From Rathayibacter sp. VKM Ac-2857 (GTDB lineage: Bacteria > Actinomycetota > Actinomycetes > Actinomycetales > Microbacteriaceae): a stretch of 64,000 nucleotides of DNA. Location: contig NZ_JABMLE010000001.1 in the NCBI RefSeq assembly GCF_013205025.1, forward strand, positions 496,001 through 560,000, written 5' to 3'. Made by a program: the position numbers and the translations under genes. The notes below the pieces were generated by a model, which did not search any database, was not told where the DNA came from, and saw nothing but the letters and a program-made list of their open reading frames with translations. Shown here piece after piece: positions 27,076 through 36,096 of the stretch (its first letter is position 1; each line of letters starts with the position of its first letter).

Positions 27076-28176
27076 CTACTTGCTCAGGATCGTGTCGACG
27101 ATGAGGGGGGCGTTGAGCTCCTCCACGGAGGCGCGGGCGACCGCCGCGGACGCAGCGCTGGCGCGCTCCACCGCCGCGGCGAGCTCCGCAGGATCGTCGC
27201 GAGAGGCGCGAGCGCCGTTCACTCCCTCGACGATGAGCGCGTTCGGGTCGCCACCGGGAGTGGTCGCCACCGGGAGTCCGGTGGCCAGCGCTTCGACGAT
27301 CGAGCGCGAGAAGCCCTCGAACCGGGAGCTCATCAGCAGCAGGTCGTGCTCGCGCATCAGCGCGCCGACCTCGCCCTTGGGCACCGCGCCCCGGAAGTCG
27401 ACGCGGTGCGCGATCCCGGCGGCGGCGGCGGCCTCTCGCATGCGGCCCTCGAGCGTGCCGCTGCCGGCCACCGTGAGGCGGAAGCGCTCGTGGAGCAGAG
27501 CGAAGGCGGCGATCGCGAGCTCGGGGTTCTTCGCCGGCTCGATCCGGCAGGCCCAGAGCACGTTCACCTTCTCGCTGCTCTCGCTCGCGCTCGGGTAGAA
27601 CTCGGTCGGGTCGAACCAGGTCGGCGAGAAGTGCACGGAGGCGGACTGCCGGCGCAGCCGCTCGGCGCCGCCGCTGCTGAAGATGACGACGGCGCGCGAC
27701 TGCCGGACGACACGCCGCTCGAGGAAGCGGTAGAGCCCGCGCGCCCGCCGGAAGAACGAGACGCTGCCCTGCTTGAGATTCGCGTCGCCGCTGCTGTGCA
27801 TGAACTGCACGTGCGGGGTTCCGCGGAAGTGCCGGAGCGCGACGGCACCGACGTTCACGCGGTGGGTCTGCACCGTGTCGACGTCGGCGGTCGGCAGGAA
27901 CTTCTTCAGCCCGCGGGCCAGGCGGACCGAGTGCGGGACACGCCGGGTCAGGTCCGCGTGGTCGAGGCGGACCACCGGCATGAAGTCGAAGCGGCGACCG
28001 CCGATCTCGTACTCCTTCCACTCGCCGAGCACCTTGTCGCCGATCGCGTCGACGCCCGCGATGCGGATGATCTCGGTGTCGGGAGCGAACTTGACGAGGC
28101 CGCGGATGCAGGTGTCGATACCGCCGGGCTTGGGGCGCACCGGGTCGAACTGCTCGACGATCAGGCGAGTGCTCAT
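27076..28176 (-). CDS. Glycosyltransferase family 4-type
   Basis: A 366-residue GT-B transferase. It begins RLIVEQFDPVRPKPGGIDTC with a glycine-rich loop, has VNVLWACRIEPAKNPELAIA at the start of the C-terminal domain, and LLLMSSRFEGFSRSIVEALA followed by TGLPVATTPGG in the donor site (E-x7-E). ATG 28176 is preferred to an in-frame ATG at 28203 because GAAGGAAT lies at proper spacing before it. The upstream flippase stops at 28200, so about 23 bases separate the two genes. Donor and acceptor are unknown. Confidence 0.87.
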   Translation of the reverse strand: MSTRLIVEQFDPVRPKPGGIDTCIRGLVKFAPDTEIIRIAGVDAIGDKVLGEWKEYEIGGRRFDFMPVVRLDHADLTRRVPHSVRLARGLKKFLPTADVDTVQTHRVNVGAVALRHFRGTPHVQFMHSSGDANLKQGSVSFFRRARGLYRFLERRVVRQSRAVVIFSSGGAERLRRQSASVHFSPTWFDPTEFYPSASESSEKVNVLWACRIEPAKNPELAIAAFALLHERFRLTVAGSGTLEGRMREAAAAAGIAHRVDFRGAVPKGEVGALMREHDLLLMSSRFEGFSRSIVEALATGLPVATTPGGDPNALIVEGVNGARASRDDPAELAAAVERASAASAAVARASVEELNAPLIVDTILSK

Positions 28177-28199
28177 CTGGGGATTCCTTCTCTGGGGTG

Positions 28200-29816
28200 T
28201 CATTTCTTCAACCAGCGCACGAGGTCGACGGGGGAGATCGACGAGCGACGGGTCAGGAGCACGTAGGCGACGACGAAGACGAGGCTCTGGAGGGCCACGA
28301 CGCCGAGGACGGCGAGGGTCGGCGGGTCGAGCACGAACAGCAGCACCCAGCCGGGCGCTCCGATCACGACCGCCAGCGACGAGGCGACGCCCGCACCCCG
28401 TCCGACGCCGCGGCCGACGGCCGGCTCGACGCGGAAGCCGAGGCGCAGCCGCAGCCAGCGCAGCTTGATCGGCAGGTCGATCCAGTAGGACAGGGCGAAG
28501 CCGGTGGCGAGGCCCAGGATCACTCCCTGCGGAGGCAGGACCAGGAGCCCCACCAGACCGGTCCCGGCCCAGATCGTGTTGATGACGAAGGCGCTGTAGA
28601 GCGGGCGGATCCCGTCGTGCTTCGCGTAGAAGGGGCGGATGAGCAGGACGTGCCAGGCGAACGGCAGCAGGCTGGAGGCGAAGACCGCCAGGACCACGCC
28701 GATGATGCGCGCCGAATCGGTCGACGTCTCGCCGCGGGCGAACATCAGCTCACTCAGACCGGGACCGACCGCGACGAGCAGTCCGGCGACCGGCAGGATG
28801 AACGAGGCCAGCCGCAGCAGCGCCTCGCTCAGCTCTCTGAAGGCCTCCTCGTCGTTCGACGCGGCGAAGTGCCGGGACAGCCGCTGGAGCAGGACCGAGG
28901 CGAGGCTCGACACCGCCACGCCCTGCACCACCGAGACGATCGCCTGCGCGTAGAAGAGCGCCGAGTAGCCGAAGCCGACCGCGCCGGCGTCGGCCGCTGT
29001 CGCGCCGGCCTGGGCCGCCCAGGCCGCCGTGAGCAGATTCGAGATCTGGTAGCAGACCGCCGAGGCGACGGCGAGCAGACCGGTGCGAGCGGCGAGGCGG
29101 AGTCCGAGTCCGCGCAGCCCGCTCGTCCCCCAGCTCGGCCGGAAGCCGGCGCGGCCGAGGAGGACGCAGAGCACGACGCTCTGCAGGACGGTCCCGCCGA
29201 GTGTCGCCGCGCCCAGCACGGTGATGGCGACGAGCGAGACGGAGCCGGGCGAATCGGCGCTCACGTCGCCGGCGGCGATCACGACGATCGCCCCGGCGAT
29301 CACTCCCACGCTCGAGACCGCCGGCAGCCAGCTGACCGAGGTGAAGCGGCCGCGGGCGTTCATCAGCTGCGACGCGACCGTGAAGACCGACGCTGCAGCG
29401 ACCTGCGGGGTGCACCAGAGGAAGAAGGCGAGGGTGAGCTCGCGCTGCGAGAATCCCCAGCTGCCGCCGCCGAGGACGGAGATCAGCGGGCCGGAGAACG
29501 CCAGCAGCAGTCCGCTGACGATCACGCCGAAGGCCGCCGAGCAGACCAGCAGCACCGTGCCGTAGCGGTCGGCGTCGTGCTCCGAGCGCACCCGCAGGGT
29601 GGCGAGCTGCGGCAGGAACACCGCGGCGATCACTCCCCCGCCCAGCAGCAGGAAGATCTGGTTCGGCACCTGGTTGGCCAGGTTGTAGGAGTCCGAGACC
29701 AGGCCGGTCCCGAGCGCCGCGGCCAGAGCGATGTTGCGGAGGAACCCGAGCACGCGTGCGACGAGCGTGCCGGTCGACGCGCTCAGGACGGTGCGTCCGG
29801 CACCTCGCTCGCTCAC
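28200..29816 (-). CDS. MurJ/MviN-type lipid flippase (second set)
   Basis: A 538-residue membrane protein with about 14 hydrophobic segments. The start SASTGTLVARVLGFLRNIAL and the following LVSDSYNLANQVPNQIFLLLGGG are highly characteristic of the MurJ/MviN branch of MOP transporters, which flip undecaprenyl-linked precursors. Later motifs include VLLQRLSRHFAASNDEEAF and MFARGETSTDS. In this operon of glycosyltransferases and modifying enzymes it probably exports the polysaccharide repeat unit and is not the housekeeping lipid II flippase, whose gene is usually near the chromosome origin; this is inference. GTG 29816 overlaps the stop of the upstream glycosyltransferase (GTGA). Confidence 0.85.
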   Translation of the reverse strand: MSERGAGRTVLSASTGTLVARVLGFLRNIALAAALGTGLVSDSYNLANQVPNQIFLLLGGGVIAAVFLPQLATLRVRSEHDADRYGTVLLVCSAAFGVIVSGLLLAFSGPLISVLGGGSWGFSQRELTLAFFLWCTPQVAAASVFTVASQLMNARGRFTSVSWLPAVSSVGVIAGAIVVIAAGDVSADSPGSVSLVAITVLGAATLGGTVLQSVVLCVLLGRAGFRPSWGTSGLRGLGLRLAARTGLLAVASAVCYQISNLLTAAWAAQAGATAADAGAVGFGYSALFYAQAIVSVVQGVAVSSLASVLLQRLSRHFAASNDEEAFRELSEALLRLASFILPVAGLLVAVGPGLSELMFARGETSTDSARIIGVVLAVFASSLLPFAWHVLLIRPFYAKHDGIRPLYSAFVINTIWAGTGLVGLLVLPPQGVILGLATGFALSYWIDLPIKLRWLRLRLGFRVEPAVGRGVGRGAGVASSLAVVIGAPGWVLLFVLDPPTLAVLGVVALQSLVFVVAYVLLTRRSSISPVDLVRWLKK

Positions 29817-30886
29817 TTCTGCATCACCACGGCCTCCAGGCGGCTGCGGAGAGCCGCGCCGCTCGACGCGCGAGTGAACGAGCTCAGCCACGACTCGTGT
29901 CCGGCGACGGTCATGCCGGCGGCCTCGATCACGCCGGCGGCGAAGTCGGCGGCCGATTCGCCGGCGACGAGGACTCCGGTCAGCCGCGGGACGATGGCGT
30001 CGGCCACGCCGAGCGCCTGCGAGGAGGCGACGCTCGGCACGCCCACGCGGGCCGCCTCGACGAGCACGTTGCCGAAGCCCTCGGACAGCGACGGGAGCAG
30101 GACTACGGCGTTCGCGGGCAGATCGGCGGACCAGGAGGAGACCCAGCCGTGGAAGACGGCGGGGACCCCGTGCTCCGCGGCGAGCGCGCGGACCTGCTCC
30201 GTCAGCGGCCCGACGCCGTAGAAGTGCGCGACCACCTCGCGGCCGTGCAGCTCGCGGCAGGCCACCGCGGTCTCGACGACCAGCTGCGGACGCTTCTGCG
30301 CGACCAGCCGCGCCGGCGCGACCAGCGCGAGAGGACCGTCGTCGTGCCGGGGCGCGACGGCAGCGACCGACTCCGTCTTCAGCGACGGGTTGAGCACGAC
30401 GGAGACGGAGGCGGGCGGCAGGCCGTAGAGCGCGATCGCCTCGGCGGCGACCGGATGCGAGATCGCGACGAACTCGTCGGCCCACCGGTACGCCAGTCGC
30501 GCCAGCAGCTGCTTCGCCGCGTAGGCAGGGCCGAAGGTGCGGCGGAGGTGGACGGCCATGTTGCGGCCGCTGATCAGCACGCGCGGCCGGCCGGGCAGCA
30601 GTCGCGTCGCGAAGAGCGCGAGGAGGTTCCAGTAGGGCATCAGCGCGAGCACGGCGTCCGGCTTCTCGGTGCGGAGCAGCCGGCGCAGCTGCAGCAGCTT
30701 CCGCACGGTCCCGCGTCCGTCGAGAGCGACGAGCTGCAGCTCGGCCGGGATGTCGTCGTCGCCGGTGAGCTTCGTCGCGGCGACCACGACCGTGTCCCCG
30801 CTCGCAGCGAGGTGCAGCGCCCACTGCCGGGCGACGAACTCGGCCCCGCCGCCGGAGAACCGAGGGACGAGGAGGACGACCTTCAT
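29813..30886 (-). CDS. Glycosyltransferase family 4-type
   Basis: A 357-residue GT-B transferase. The N-terminus is KVVLLVPRFSGGGAEFVARQ with the acceptor-side glycine loop. The hinge and second domain read PLALVAPARLVAQKRPQLVV, and the donor-site motif is VVLLPSLSEGFGNVLVEAAR followed by VGVPSVAS. Basic patches and the helix near LLRRLLRTEKPDAVLALMPYW may contact the membrane. The ATG at 30886 overlaps the stop of the acyltransferase (ATGA). It is the third gene of the eight-gene minus-strand operon. Sugar specificity cannot be predicted. Confidence 0.88.
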   Translation of the reverse strand: MKVVLLVPRFSGGGAEFVARQWALHLAASGDTVVVAATKLTGDDDIPAELQLVALDGRGTVRKLLQLRRLLRTEKPDAVLALMPYWNLLALFATRLLPGRPRVLISGRNMAVHLRRTFGPAYAAKQLLARLAYRWADEFVAISHPVAAEAIALYGLPPASVSVVLNPSLKTESVAAVAPRHDDGPLALVAPARLVAQKRPQLVVETAVACRELHGREVVAHFYGVGPLTEQVRALAAEHGVPAVFHGWVSSWSADLPANAVVLLPSLSEGFGNVLVEAARVGVPSVASSQALGVADAIVPRLTGVLVAGESAADFAAGVIEAAGMTVAGHESWLSSFTRASSGAALRSRLEAVVMQK

Positions 30887-31503
30887 CGCTTCGCGCTCTC
30901 GACGCGGGCGAAGGCCGCCGGCATCAGCGAGGCGGAGTCGCGGGTCGCGACCACCCGTGCGGGGGCGCCGGCGACCGTGACGCCGGCCGCGACGTCGCGG
31001 TTGACCACCGAGTTCGCGCCGACCACGGCGCCGTCGCCGATCGTGACGGCCCCGTAGATCACCGCGCCCGGGCCGATGTAGACGAAGTCGCCGATCGTCG
31101 GCACGCCGCCCTGGGCGATGCCGATCGTGACGGTGGGGTGGATCCGGCAGAACGCCCCCACTCGCGCCCGCGAATTGACGACGAGGGTGCCGTAGTGCGC
31201 GATCGAGAGGCCCGGGCCGAAGACGCCGGGGCCGATCGAGATCCCGGTGCGCAGCCCCGCGCGCTGCAGGCGGAACCTCGCGACGAAGCGGGCGACGCGA
31301 GCGGCGGCGCCCTTCTGCGCCCGGAGGAACTCGACCTGGCGGAGCAGCCGCTGGTAGTGCACGACCGGGTGGCGCCACCGCGAGTCGAACCGCCAGGCGG
31401 CCACCCCGTGCGCCATCTGGTCGGCCAGCACGAACGCCCGGAGATCCGCGCGAGTGCGGATCGTCCGGGGCAGTGTGCGCAGCTCGTCGTCGGTGAGCGT
31501 CAC
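30883..31503 (-). CDS. Serine acetyltransferase-like hexapeptide acyltransferase
   Basis: A 206-residue LbH acyltransferase. An N-terminal helical region (RTLPRTIRTRADLRAFVLAD through HYQRLLRQVEF) precedes the hexapeptide coil: GISIGPGVFGPGLSIAHYGT, VGAFCRIHPTVTIGIAQGGV, PTIGDFVYIGPGAVIYGAV and VVGANSVVNRDVAAGVTVAG. The histidines in IAHYGT and RIHPT match the catalytic and structural positions of CysE-like enzymes. In polysaccharide operons such proteins O-acetylate sugars rather than serine, which is the likely role here. GTG 31503 overlaps the end of the epimerase gene. The last residues (ARVESAKR) overlap the next start. Confidence 0.85.
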   Translation of the reverse strand: MTLTDDELRTLPRTIRTRADLRAFVLADQMAHGVAAWRFDSRWRHPVVHYQRLLRQVEFLRAQKGAAARVARFVARFRLQRAGLRTGISIGPGVFGPGLSIAHYGTLVVNSRARVGAFCRIHPTVTIGIAQGGVPTIGDFVYIGPGAVIYGAVTIGDGAVVGANSVVNRDVAAGVTVAGAPARVVATRDSASLMPAAFARVESAKR

Positions 31504-32453
31504 GCGCGCCCACCGAAGGTCTCGCACGCCCAGTCGAGGTGGCGCGCGAGTCCGTCCTTCAGGTCGACCTTCGGGGCCCAGCCGAGCTCGGCCGCGATGC
31601 GGTCGGTCCCGCCGCCCGTGCGCACGACGTCGCCGAGCGCCTTGTCGGTGTACGACACGTTCAGCGGTGCCCCGTGCAGCTCGCCGAGGAAGTGCAGCAC
31701 CTCGTTCACCGAGGCGCTCGTCCCGCCCGCGACGTTGTAGACCGAGCCGGGAGCCGTCGGGGTCGTCGCCGCCAGGACGTTGGCCTCGACGATGTCCTCG
31801 ACGAAGGTGAAGTCGCGGACCTGCTCGCCGGTCCCGTAGATCTCGATCGGGTCGCCGAGCACGGCGGAGCGGACGAAGCGGGTGAACGCCATGTCGGGAC
31901 GCTGGCGCGGACCGTAGACGGTGAAGTAGCGCAGCGACGTGGTCGGCAGACCGAAGTTGGTGCCGTAGAGGCTGGTGAGGTGCTCGGCGGCGAGCTTGGT
32001 CACGCCGTAGGGGCTGACCGGCGCGGGGGGCGTCGCCTCCGAGGTGGGGAAGCACTCCGCGTCGCCGTAGATCGACGAGGAGGAGGCGTAGACGAAGCGC
32101 TGCAGGCGGTCGTGGTCGCGGAGCGCCTCGAGCAGCCGCTGCGTCGCGCCGATGTTCCGGGAGAGATAGGGAGCGAAGCCCTCCTTCCAGGAGCCGCGCA
32201 CGCCCGGCTGGCCGGCCTGGTGGAAGACGACGTCGACGCCGTCGAGTAGCGGAGCCAGCTCGACGGTGGTCAGATCGGCCTCCACGAGCGTCAGTCCGGC
32301 CGCGACGTTCTTCGCGGCATTGGCGCGCTTCAAAGAGACGTCGTAATAGTCGGTGAACGCGTCCACACCGACGACGTCCCAGCCGTCGGCCAGGAGGCGG
32401 CGGCTGATCGTCGAGCCGATGAAGCCGGCCGCACCAGTGACGAGCGCTTTCAT
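31500..32453 (-). CDS. NAD-dependent UDP-sugar epimerase (GalE/UDP-glucuronate 4-epimerase-like)
   Basis: A 317-residue extended short-chain dehydrogenase/reductase. The NAD site is MKALVTGAAGFIGSTISRRL, followed by FTDYYDVSLKRANAAK, a pattern common in UDP-glucuronate 4-epimerases. VVFHQAGQPGVRGSW, VYASSSSIYGDAE and the PVSPYGVTKLAAEHL Tyr-x3-Lys catalytic pair are clear, as is RYFTVYGPRQRPDMAF. It probably supplies an epimerised UDP-sugar, such as UDP-galacturonate or UDP-galactose, to the second pathway. ATG 32453 begins the Rossmann fold directly; an earlier in-frame start would add 24 non-family residues. It is the first gene of the minus-strand operon. Confidence 0.88.
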   Translation of the reverse strand: MKALVTGAAGFIGSTISRRLLADGWDVVGVDAFTDYYDVSLKRANAAKNVAAGLTLVEADLTTVELAPLLDGVDVVFHQAGQPGVRGSWKEGFAPYLSRNIGATQRLLEALRDHDRLQRFVYASSSSIYGDAECFPTSEATPPAPVSPYGVTKLAAEHLTSLYGTNFGLPTTSLRYFTVYGPRQRPDMAFTRFVRSAVLGDPIEIYGTGEQVRDFTFVEDIVEANVLAATTPTAPGSVYNVAGGTSASVNEVLHFLGELHGAPLNVSYTDKALGDVVRTGGGTDRIAAELGWAPKVDLKDGLARHLDWACETFGGRA

Positions 32454-32839
32454 GGATCCCTTCGCGATAAGACCTGGAATAGGCCCGATCGATACTCGGA
32501 TAGATGTATGAGAAGCGGTCGGCATTGCCCGCGGAGTTTTGAACTCTACCTCCCGGAGAAGTCCCCCACGGCGCTCTGAAGCGATATTCGCTCAGTTCGT
32601 GTCCCCCGTTCGGAGGCGCAGGAATGGAGGGATCGTCGCCCGGCCGGAGGGAGCCGTCCGCACCCCTTCGGCACCCCCCGAGAGGTGGTCGAGCCGCGTG
32701 ATCCTGCTAAGTTCGGGGTCGAGCGCCGCCGCCGCTCTCTCCGCCCGCCGCCAGAGGCCCGCTCGAGAGCTCCGTCGGTCGATGGCCGCTCTCGTCCGAG
32801 TCGGCTCCTTCGAGGGGTGAAGGGAAGACCGAGTTCTCC
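32454..32839. other. Divergent intergenic region at the second operon and PqqD-like gene
   Basis: A 386-base gap between the divergent epimerase and PqqD-like genes. Positions about 32460-32600 are notably AT-richer than the surroundings and probably hold the promoter of the eight-gene minus-strand operon. A TAAGTT at 32708-32713 is a candidate -10 for the PqqD-like gene, without a clear -35. Short frames here (for example 12 and 25 codons) do not look like precursor peptides. A 93-codon frame at 32539-32820 has Arg/Ser-rich composition and no start signal, so it is not called. Confidence 0.45.
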
Positions 32840-33142
32840 ATGAACGGCAAATGGAAAGCTTCAGCAGCGGTGGGCGTCGAAAGAGCCGGAAGGGCTTTTC
32901 TCGTGCCGCTGCGCGAGCCGCTCGAGGACGCCGTGGAGATCTCCGGATCGGGACTGGACATCTGGGACGAGATCTGTGCTTCCTCTCATGGGATCACCTT
33001 AGCTGCGCTCATCGATAAGATAGCGGCACTCTATTCGACAGATGTCTCCGAGATAGCCCTCCCGGTCGAGGAATTCGTTCTCTCCCTCCGCGATCGCGGT
33101 CTCGTCCTCGCCGCGGATCAGAGTGCGAGTGACGGAGAATGA
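32840..33142 (+). CDS. PqqD-like (RiPP recognition element type) small protein
   Basis: A 100-residue protein of the PqqD type, a winged-helix-like fold that binds leader peptides in RiPP pathways and also occurs in other clusters. The match runs from AFLVPLREPLEDAVEISGSG, then LDIWDEI, to LPVEEFVLSLRDRGLVLA, which fits the PqqD pattern and the C-terminal domain of the fused gene at 14531. It has no PqqA-like peptide gene next to it. It overlaps the nucleotidyltransferase gene (ATGA), so the two are probably made together. The middle third (about 32970-33060) has lower GC than the neighbouring DNA. The partner substrate is unknown. Confidence 0.75.
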   Translation: MNGKWKASAAVGVERAGRAFLVPLREPLEDAVEISGSGLDIWDEICASSHGITLAALIDKIAALYSTDVSEIALPVEEFVLSLRDRGLVLAADQSASDGE

Positions 33143-34077
33143 CCGGCGCTCGAGATCTCGACCTGCCCAGTGCCGTCCTCCTGCTGCACGGCTGGCTCTC
33201 CTGGCTCGCGGAGGAGCACGCTCAGCGCGCCCTCTTCATCAAGGGGCCGGGGCTGCAGTTCCTCGGACTGCGGGAGGGGCACGTCTCCTCCGACGTCGAC
33301 GTCCTGGTCGACCCGGCGGCCTTCGAGTCGTTCTGCGCCCTCCTCGAGGCGAACGGCTGGAGTCAGCGCCGCAGCACCTTCGCCGGTGCGCGCTACACCG
33401 AGCACTCGCGCACCCTCATCCATCCCCGCTGGCCCTGCGACATCGACGTCCATCGCTTCTTCCCCGGCTTCATCGCTCCGGGCGACGTCGTCTTCGACGA
33501 GCTGTGGCGCCGCCGGGTGACGATGCCGGCCGCCGGGCGCGACTGCAGCATCCCCGACCGGGCCGGGAGCCTGCTCGTCCTGGGCCTGCACGCGCTCCGG
33601 AGCCGCTCGGACAACGCCCGGCACGCCCGCGAGCTGGCCTACCTCCTCGAGCACGCCGCGCTCGACGCGGAGCAGCGCACCGATCTGGCAGCGCTCGCCC
33701 GCCGCACGGGGGCCGAGCACACGCTGGCCGAGGTGCTCCGCGCGCTCGACGCGATCCCCTCGACGCCGGCGCCCCCCGTCGCCGACCCGGCGGAGGCCGC
33801 CGCACTGATGGAGTGGACCCGGCGCGTGGCGGCAGGAGCGAGCACCGGCTACATGTGGACCAGCATCATCCGGCGGCAGCGCGGCTGGCGACGACTCGTC
33901 ACGATCCGCCATGCGGTCTGGCCGCAGCGCGCGGATCTGCTGCGGATGCGACCCACGACGACGGACACGGCTGCGGGGCGCGCCCGATCGCGGCTCCAGC
34001 GCCTCCTGCGGGGGGCGCCGGCCGCGTCCCGGGCGGTCGCGCAGCTGATCGTCGAGGCCCGCCGCTCCCGTCGCTGA
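33139..34077 (+). CDS. NTP_transf_5-like nucleotidyltransferase family protein
   Basis: A 312-residue protein of the putative nucleotidyltransferase family PF14907. Visible motifs are RALFIKGPGLQFLGL, HVSSDVDVLVDPAAFESFC with the S-D-x-D metal-site pattern, EANGWSQRRSTF, and TLIHPRWPCDIDVHRFFPGF. It shares these with the N-terminal half of the fused protein at 14531 (IKGP, SSDxDVLVDP, HPxWPCDIDVH), so they are paralogs. No membrane segment is seen. Family members occur beside PqqD-like and HPr-kinase-like genes in exopolysaccharide and lasso-peptide clusters; their chemistry is poorly established. Here no kinase gene is present. It ends 64 bases from the convergent prmC. Confidence 0.78.
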   Translation: MTGARDLDLPSAVLLLHGWLSWLAEEHAQRALFIKGPGLQFLGLREGHVSSDVDVLVDPAAFESFCALLEANGWSQRRSTFAGARYTEHSRTLIHPRWPCDIDVHRFFPGFIAPGDVVFDELWRRRVTMPAAGRDCSIPDRAGSLLVLGLHALRSRSDNARHARELAYLLEHAALDAEQRTDLAALARRTGAEHTLAEVLRALDAIPSTPAPPVADPAEAAALMEWTRRVAAGASTGYMWTSIIRRQRGWRRLVTIRHAVWPQRADLLRMRPTTTDTAAGRARSRLQRLLRGAPAASRAVAQLIVEARRSRR

Positions 34078-34141
34078 CGGCGAGGATCACCCGGGGCGGC
34101 AGCCGCAGGACGCCGAACCGGGTGGTTCCGGGCCGAGGGCC

Positions 34142-35017
34142 TCAGCGCACCGCCACCGTCGACCGATCGCGCCCGGTCAGATCCCGCTGCGTCGTCGCCC
34201 CGCGCCAGCCGTCTGCCGTCAGCAGCGCACGGATCTCCGCTCCCTGCAGCTCGCCGTGCTCGATGACGAGCACTCCCCCGGCCCGGAGCAGCCGGAGCGC
34301 GGTCCGGGACAGCGCCCGCACGACGTCCAGCCCGTCCTCGCCGCCGTAGAGCGCGGCCGGCGGGTCGTACCGCCGCACCTCGATGTCGCGCGGGACGGCG
34401 GCCGAGGGGATGTACGGCGGGTTGGAGACGACGACGGAGACCGTGCCGTCGAGCTCGGGCAGCGCGTCGGCGAGGTCGACGAAGACGATGCGGGCGTTCT
34501 CGAGACCCAGGCGGTCGCGGTTGCCGCGCGCCCAGAGGAAGGCGTCGACGGAGTTCTCGACGCCGATGACCCGCGCATGCGGGACCTCGTGGGCGAGCGC
34601 GAGCGCGAGCGCCCCGCTGCCGGTGCCGAGGTCGACGGCGATCGGCGACTCGTCGGCCACGGCGCGGAGGGCGTCGATGGCGAGCTGCGCCACTCCCTCC
34701 GTCTCGGGCCGCGGCACGAAGACGCCTGGACCGACCGCGAGCTCGAGCGAGCGGAACGGCGCGACGCCGATGATGTGCTGCAGCGGCTCGCGCGAGGCCC
34801 GGCGCTCGATCGCGTGGTCGTAGGCGTCGCGGGTCGCCTCGTCGAGCGCGAGGCCGGTGATCAGCCGCGCCTGGAGCGAGCCGCGGCCGAGGCCGAGCAG
34901 GTGGCCGAGCAGCAGCTCGGCGTCGACGTCCGGGGTGGGGACGCGCGCCGAGGTCAGCCGGGCGACGGCGTCCGCGAGGAGTGCGCGCGCGTCGAGATCG
35001 ATCGTCACCGTGCTCAC
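34142..35017 (-). CDS. prmC: Release factor glutamine methyltransferase
   Basis: Methylates the glutamine of the GGQ motif in release factors RF1 and RF2, raising termination efficiency. The 291-residue protein has the N-terminal helical domain ([20 protein letters not shown]), the linker [20 protein letters not shown] followed by FVPRPETE, the SAM site [19 protein letters not shown] and the catalytic [13 protein letters not shown] 35017 overlaps the TGA of prfA, keeping the usual prfA-prmC coupling. The gene marks the right border of the inserted-looking polysaccharide block. Confidence 0.96.
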   Translation of the reverse strand: MSTVTIDLDARALLADAVARLTSARVPTPDVDAELLLGHLLGLGRGSLQARLITGLALDEATRDAYDHAIERRASREPLQHIIGVAPFRSLELAVGPGVFVPRPETEGVAQLAIDALRAVADESPIAVDLGTGSGALALALAHEVPHARVIGVENSVDAFLWARGNRDRLGLENARIVFVDLADALPELDGTVSVVVSNPPYIPSAAVPRDIEVRRYDPPAALYGGEDGLDVVRALSRTALRLLRAGGVLVIEHGELQGAEIRALLTADGWRGATTQRDLTGRDRSTVAVR

Positions 35018-36096
35018 GACTCGTCGGAGCCGATGTCGGCCAGGCGGGCCTCCTCGTCGAACTGGATCGCGCTCTCGACGACGGGGTCGAGCGCTCCGTT
35101 CATCACGCCGTCGAGGTTGTAGGCCTTGTAGCCGGTGCGGTGGTCGGCGATGCGGTTCTCGGGGAAGTTGTAGGTGCGGATGCGCTCGGAGCGGTCCATC
35201 GTCCGGATCTGCGTCTTGCGGGCGTCGGAGGCGGCGGCGGCGATCTCCTCCTGCTGGCGGGCGAGGATGCGCGCGCGCAGGACGCGCATGCCGGCCTCGC
35301 GGTTCTGCAGCTGGCTCTTCTCGTTCTGCATCGAGACGACGATGCCGGTCGGGAGGTGGGTGATCCGCACTGCGGAGTCGGTGGTGTTCACCGACTGGCC
35401 GCCGGGGCCCGAGGAGCGGTAGACGTCGATCTTCAGGTCGTTCTGGCTGATCGCGATCTCCTCCGGGGCGTCGACCTCGGGGAAGACGAGCACGCCGGTG
35501 GTCGACGTGTGGATGCGGCCCTGCGACTCCGTCACGGGGACGCGCTGCACGCGGTGCACGCCGCCCTCGTACTTCAGGTGCGCCCAGACGCCCTGCGAGG
35601 GGTCGGTCGCGTTGCTCTTGATGGCGACCTGGACGTTCTTGTAGCCGCCGAGGTCGGACTCGTCGCGATCGAGGATCTCGGTCTTCCAGCCCTTCGCCTC
35701 GGCGTAGTGCAGGTACATCCGGAGCAGGTCGGCCGCGAACAGCGCGCTCTCGGCACCGCCCTCGCCGCCCTTGATCTCCATGATCACGTCCCGGCCGTCG
35801 TCGGGGTCGCGCGGGATGAGGAGGCGGCGCAGCTTCTCCTGCGCGACGCGGAGGGACTCCTCGAGCTCCGGGACCTCCTCGGCGAAGGCGTCGTCCTCGC
35901 GGGCGAGCTCGCGCGCGGCCTCGAGGTCCTCGCCGGCCTGGATCCAGGCGGCGTGGGCCGACTTGATCTGGCTCAGCTCGGCGTAGCGGCGGTTGACCTT
36001 CTTCGCTCGCGCGGCGTCCGCGTGCAGGGCGGGGTCGGACAGCTGCGTCTGGAGGTCCTCGTGCTCGGCGAAGAGGACGCTGACGGATTCGAACAT
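35014..36096 (-). CDS. prfA: Peptide chain release factor 1
   Basis: RF1 ends translation at UAA and UAG. The 360-residue protein has the usual domains: an N-terminal helical domain, the codon-recognition segment [17 protein letters not shown] with the PVT tripeptide typical of high-GC bacteria (PAT in E. coli), and the catalytic loop [20 protein letters not shown] with GGQ. The C-terminal [18 protein letters not shown] is also typical. The stop overlaps the prmC start. ATG 36096 follows a CCAGGAACCCC stretch. A long repeat-filled gap separates it from rho upstream. Confidence 0.97.
   Translation of the reverse strand: MFESVSVLFAEHEDLQTQLSDPALHADAARAKKVNRRYAELSQIKSAHAAWIQAGEDLEAARELAREDDAFAEEVPELEESLRVAQEKLRRLLIPRDPDDGRDVIMEIKGGEGGAESALFAADLLRMYLHYAEAKGWKTEILDRDESDLGGYKNVQVAIKSNATDPSQGVWAHLKYEGGVHRVQRVPVTESQGRIHTSTTGVLVFPEVDAPEEIAISQNDLKIDVYRSSGPGGQSVNTTDSAVRITHLPTGIVVSMQNEKSQLQNREAGMRVLRARILARQQEEIAAAASDARKTQIRTMDRSERIRTYNFPENRIADHRTGYKAYNLDGVMNGALDPVVESAIQFDEEARLADIGSDES

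Noticed and set aside
28200-29816. Housekeeping lipid II flippase gene murJ.
   Set aside because: The protein is MurJ-like, but it lies inside an operon of glycosyltransferases and modifying enzymes with coupled starts, so a polysaccharide flippase is more likely. The family name is kept only in the description.
32454-32839. Possible RiPP precursor peptide beside the PqqD-like gene.
   Set aside because: Only short frames of 12 and 25 codons and an Arg/Ser-rich 93-codon frame were found. None has a leader/core look, a conserved cleavage motif or a good start signal.
34078-34141. Terminator between the convergent nucleotidyltransferase and prmC genes.
   Set aside because: Only a five-base-pair stem (GAACC with GGTTC) is visible, too weak to call.
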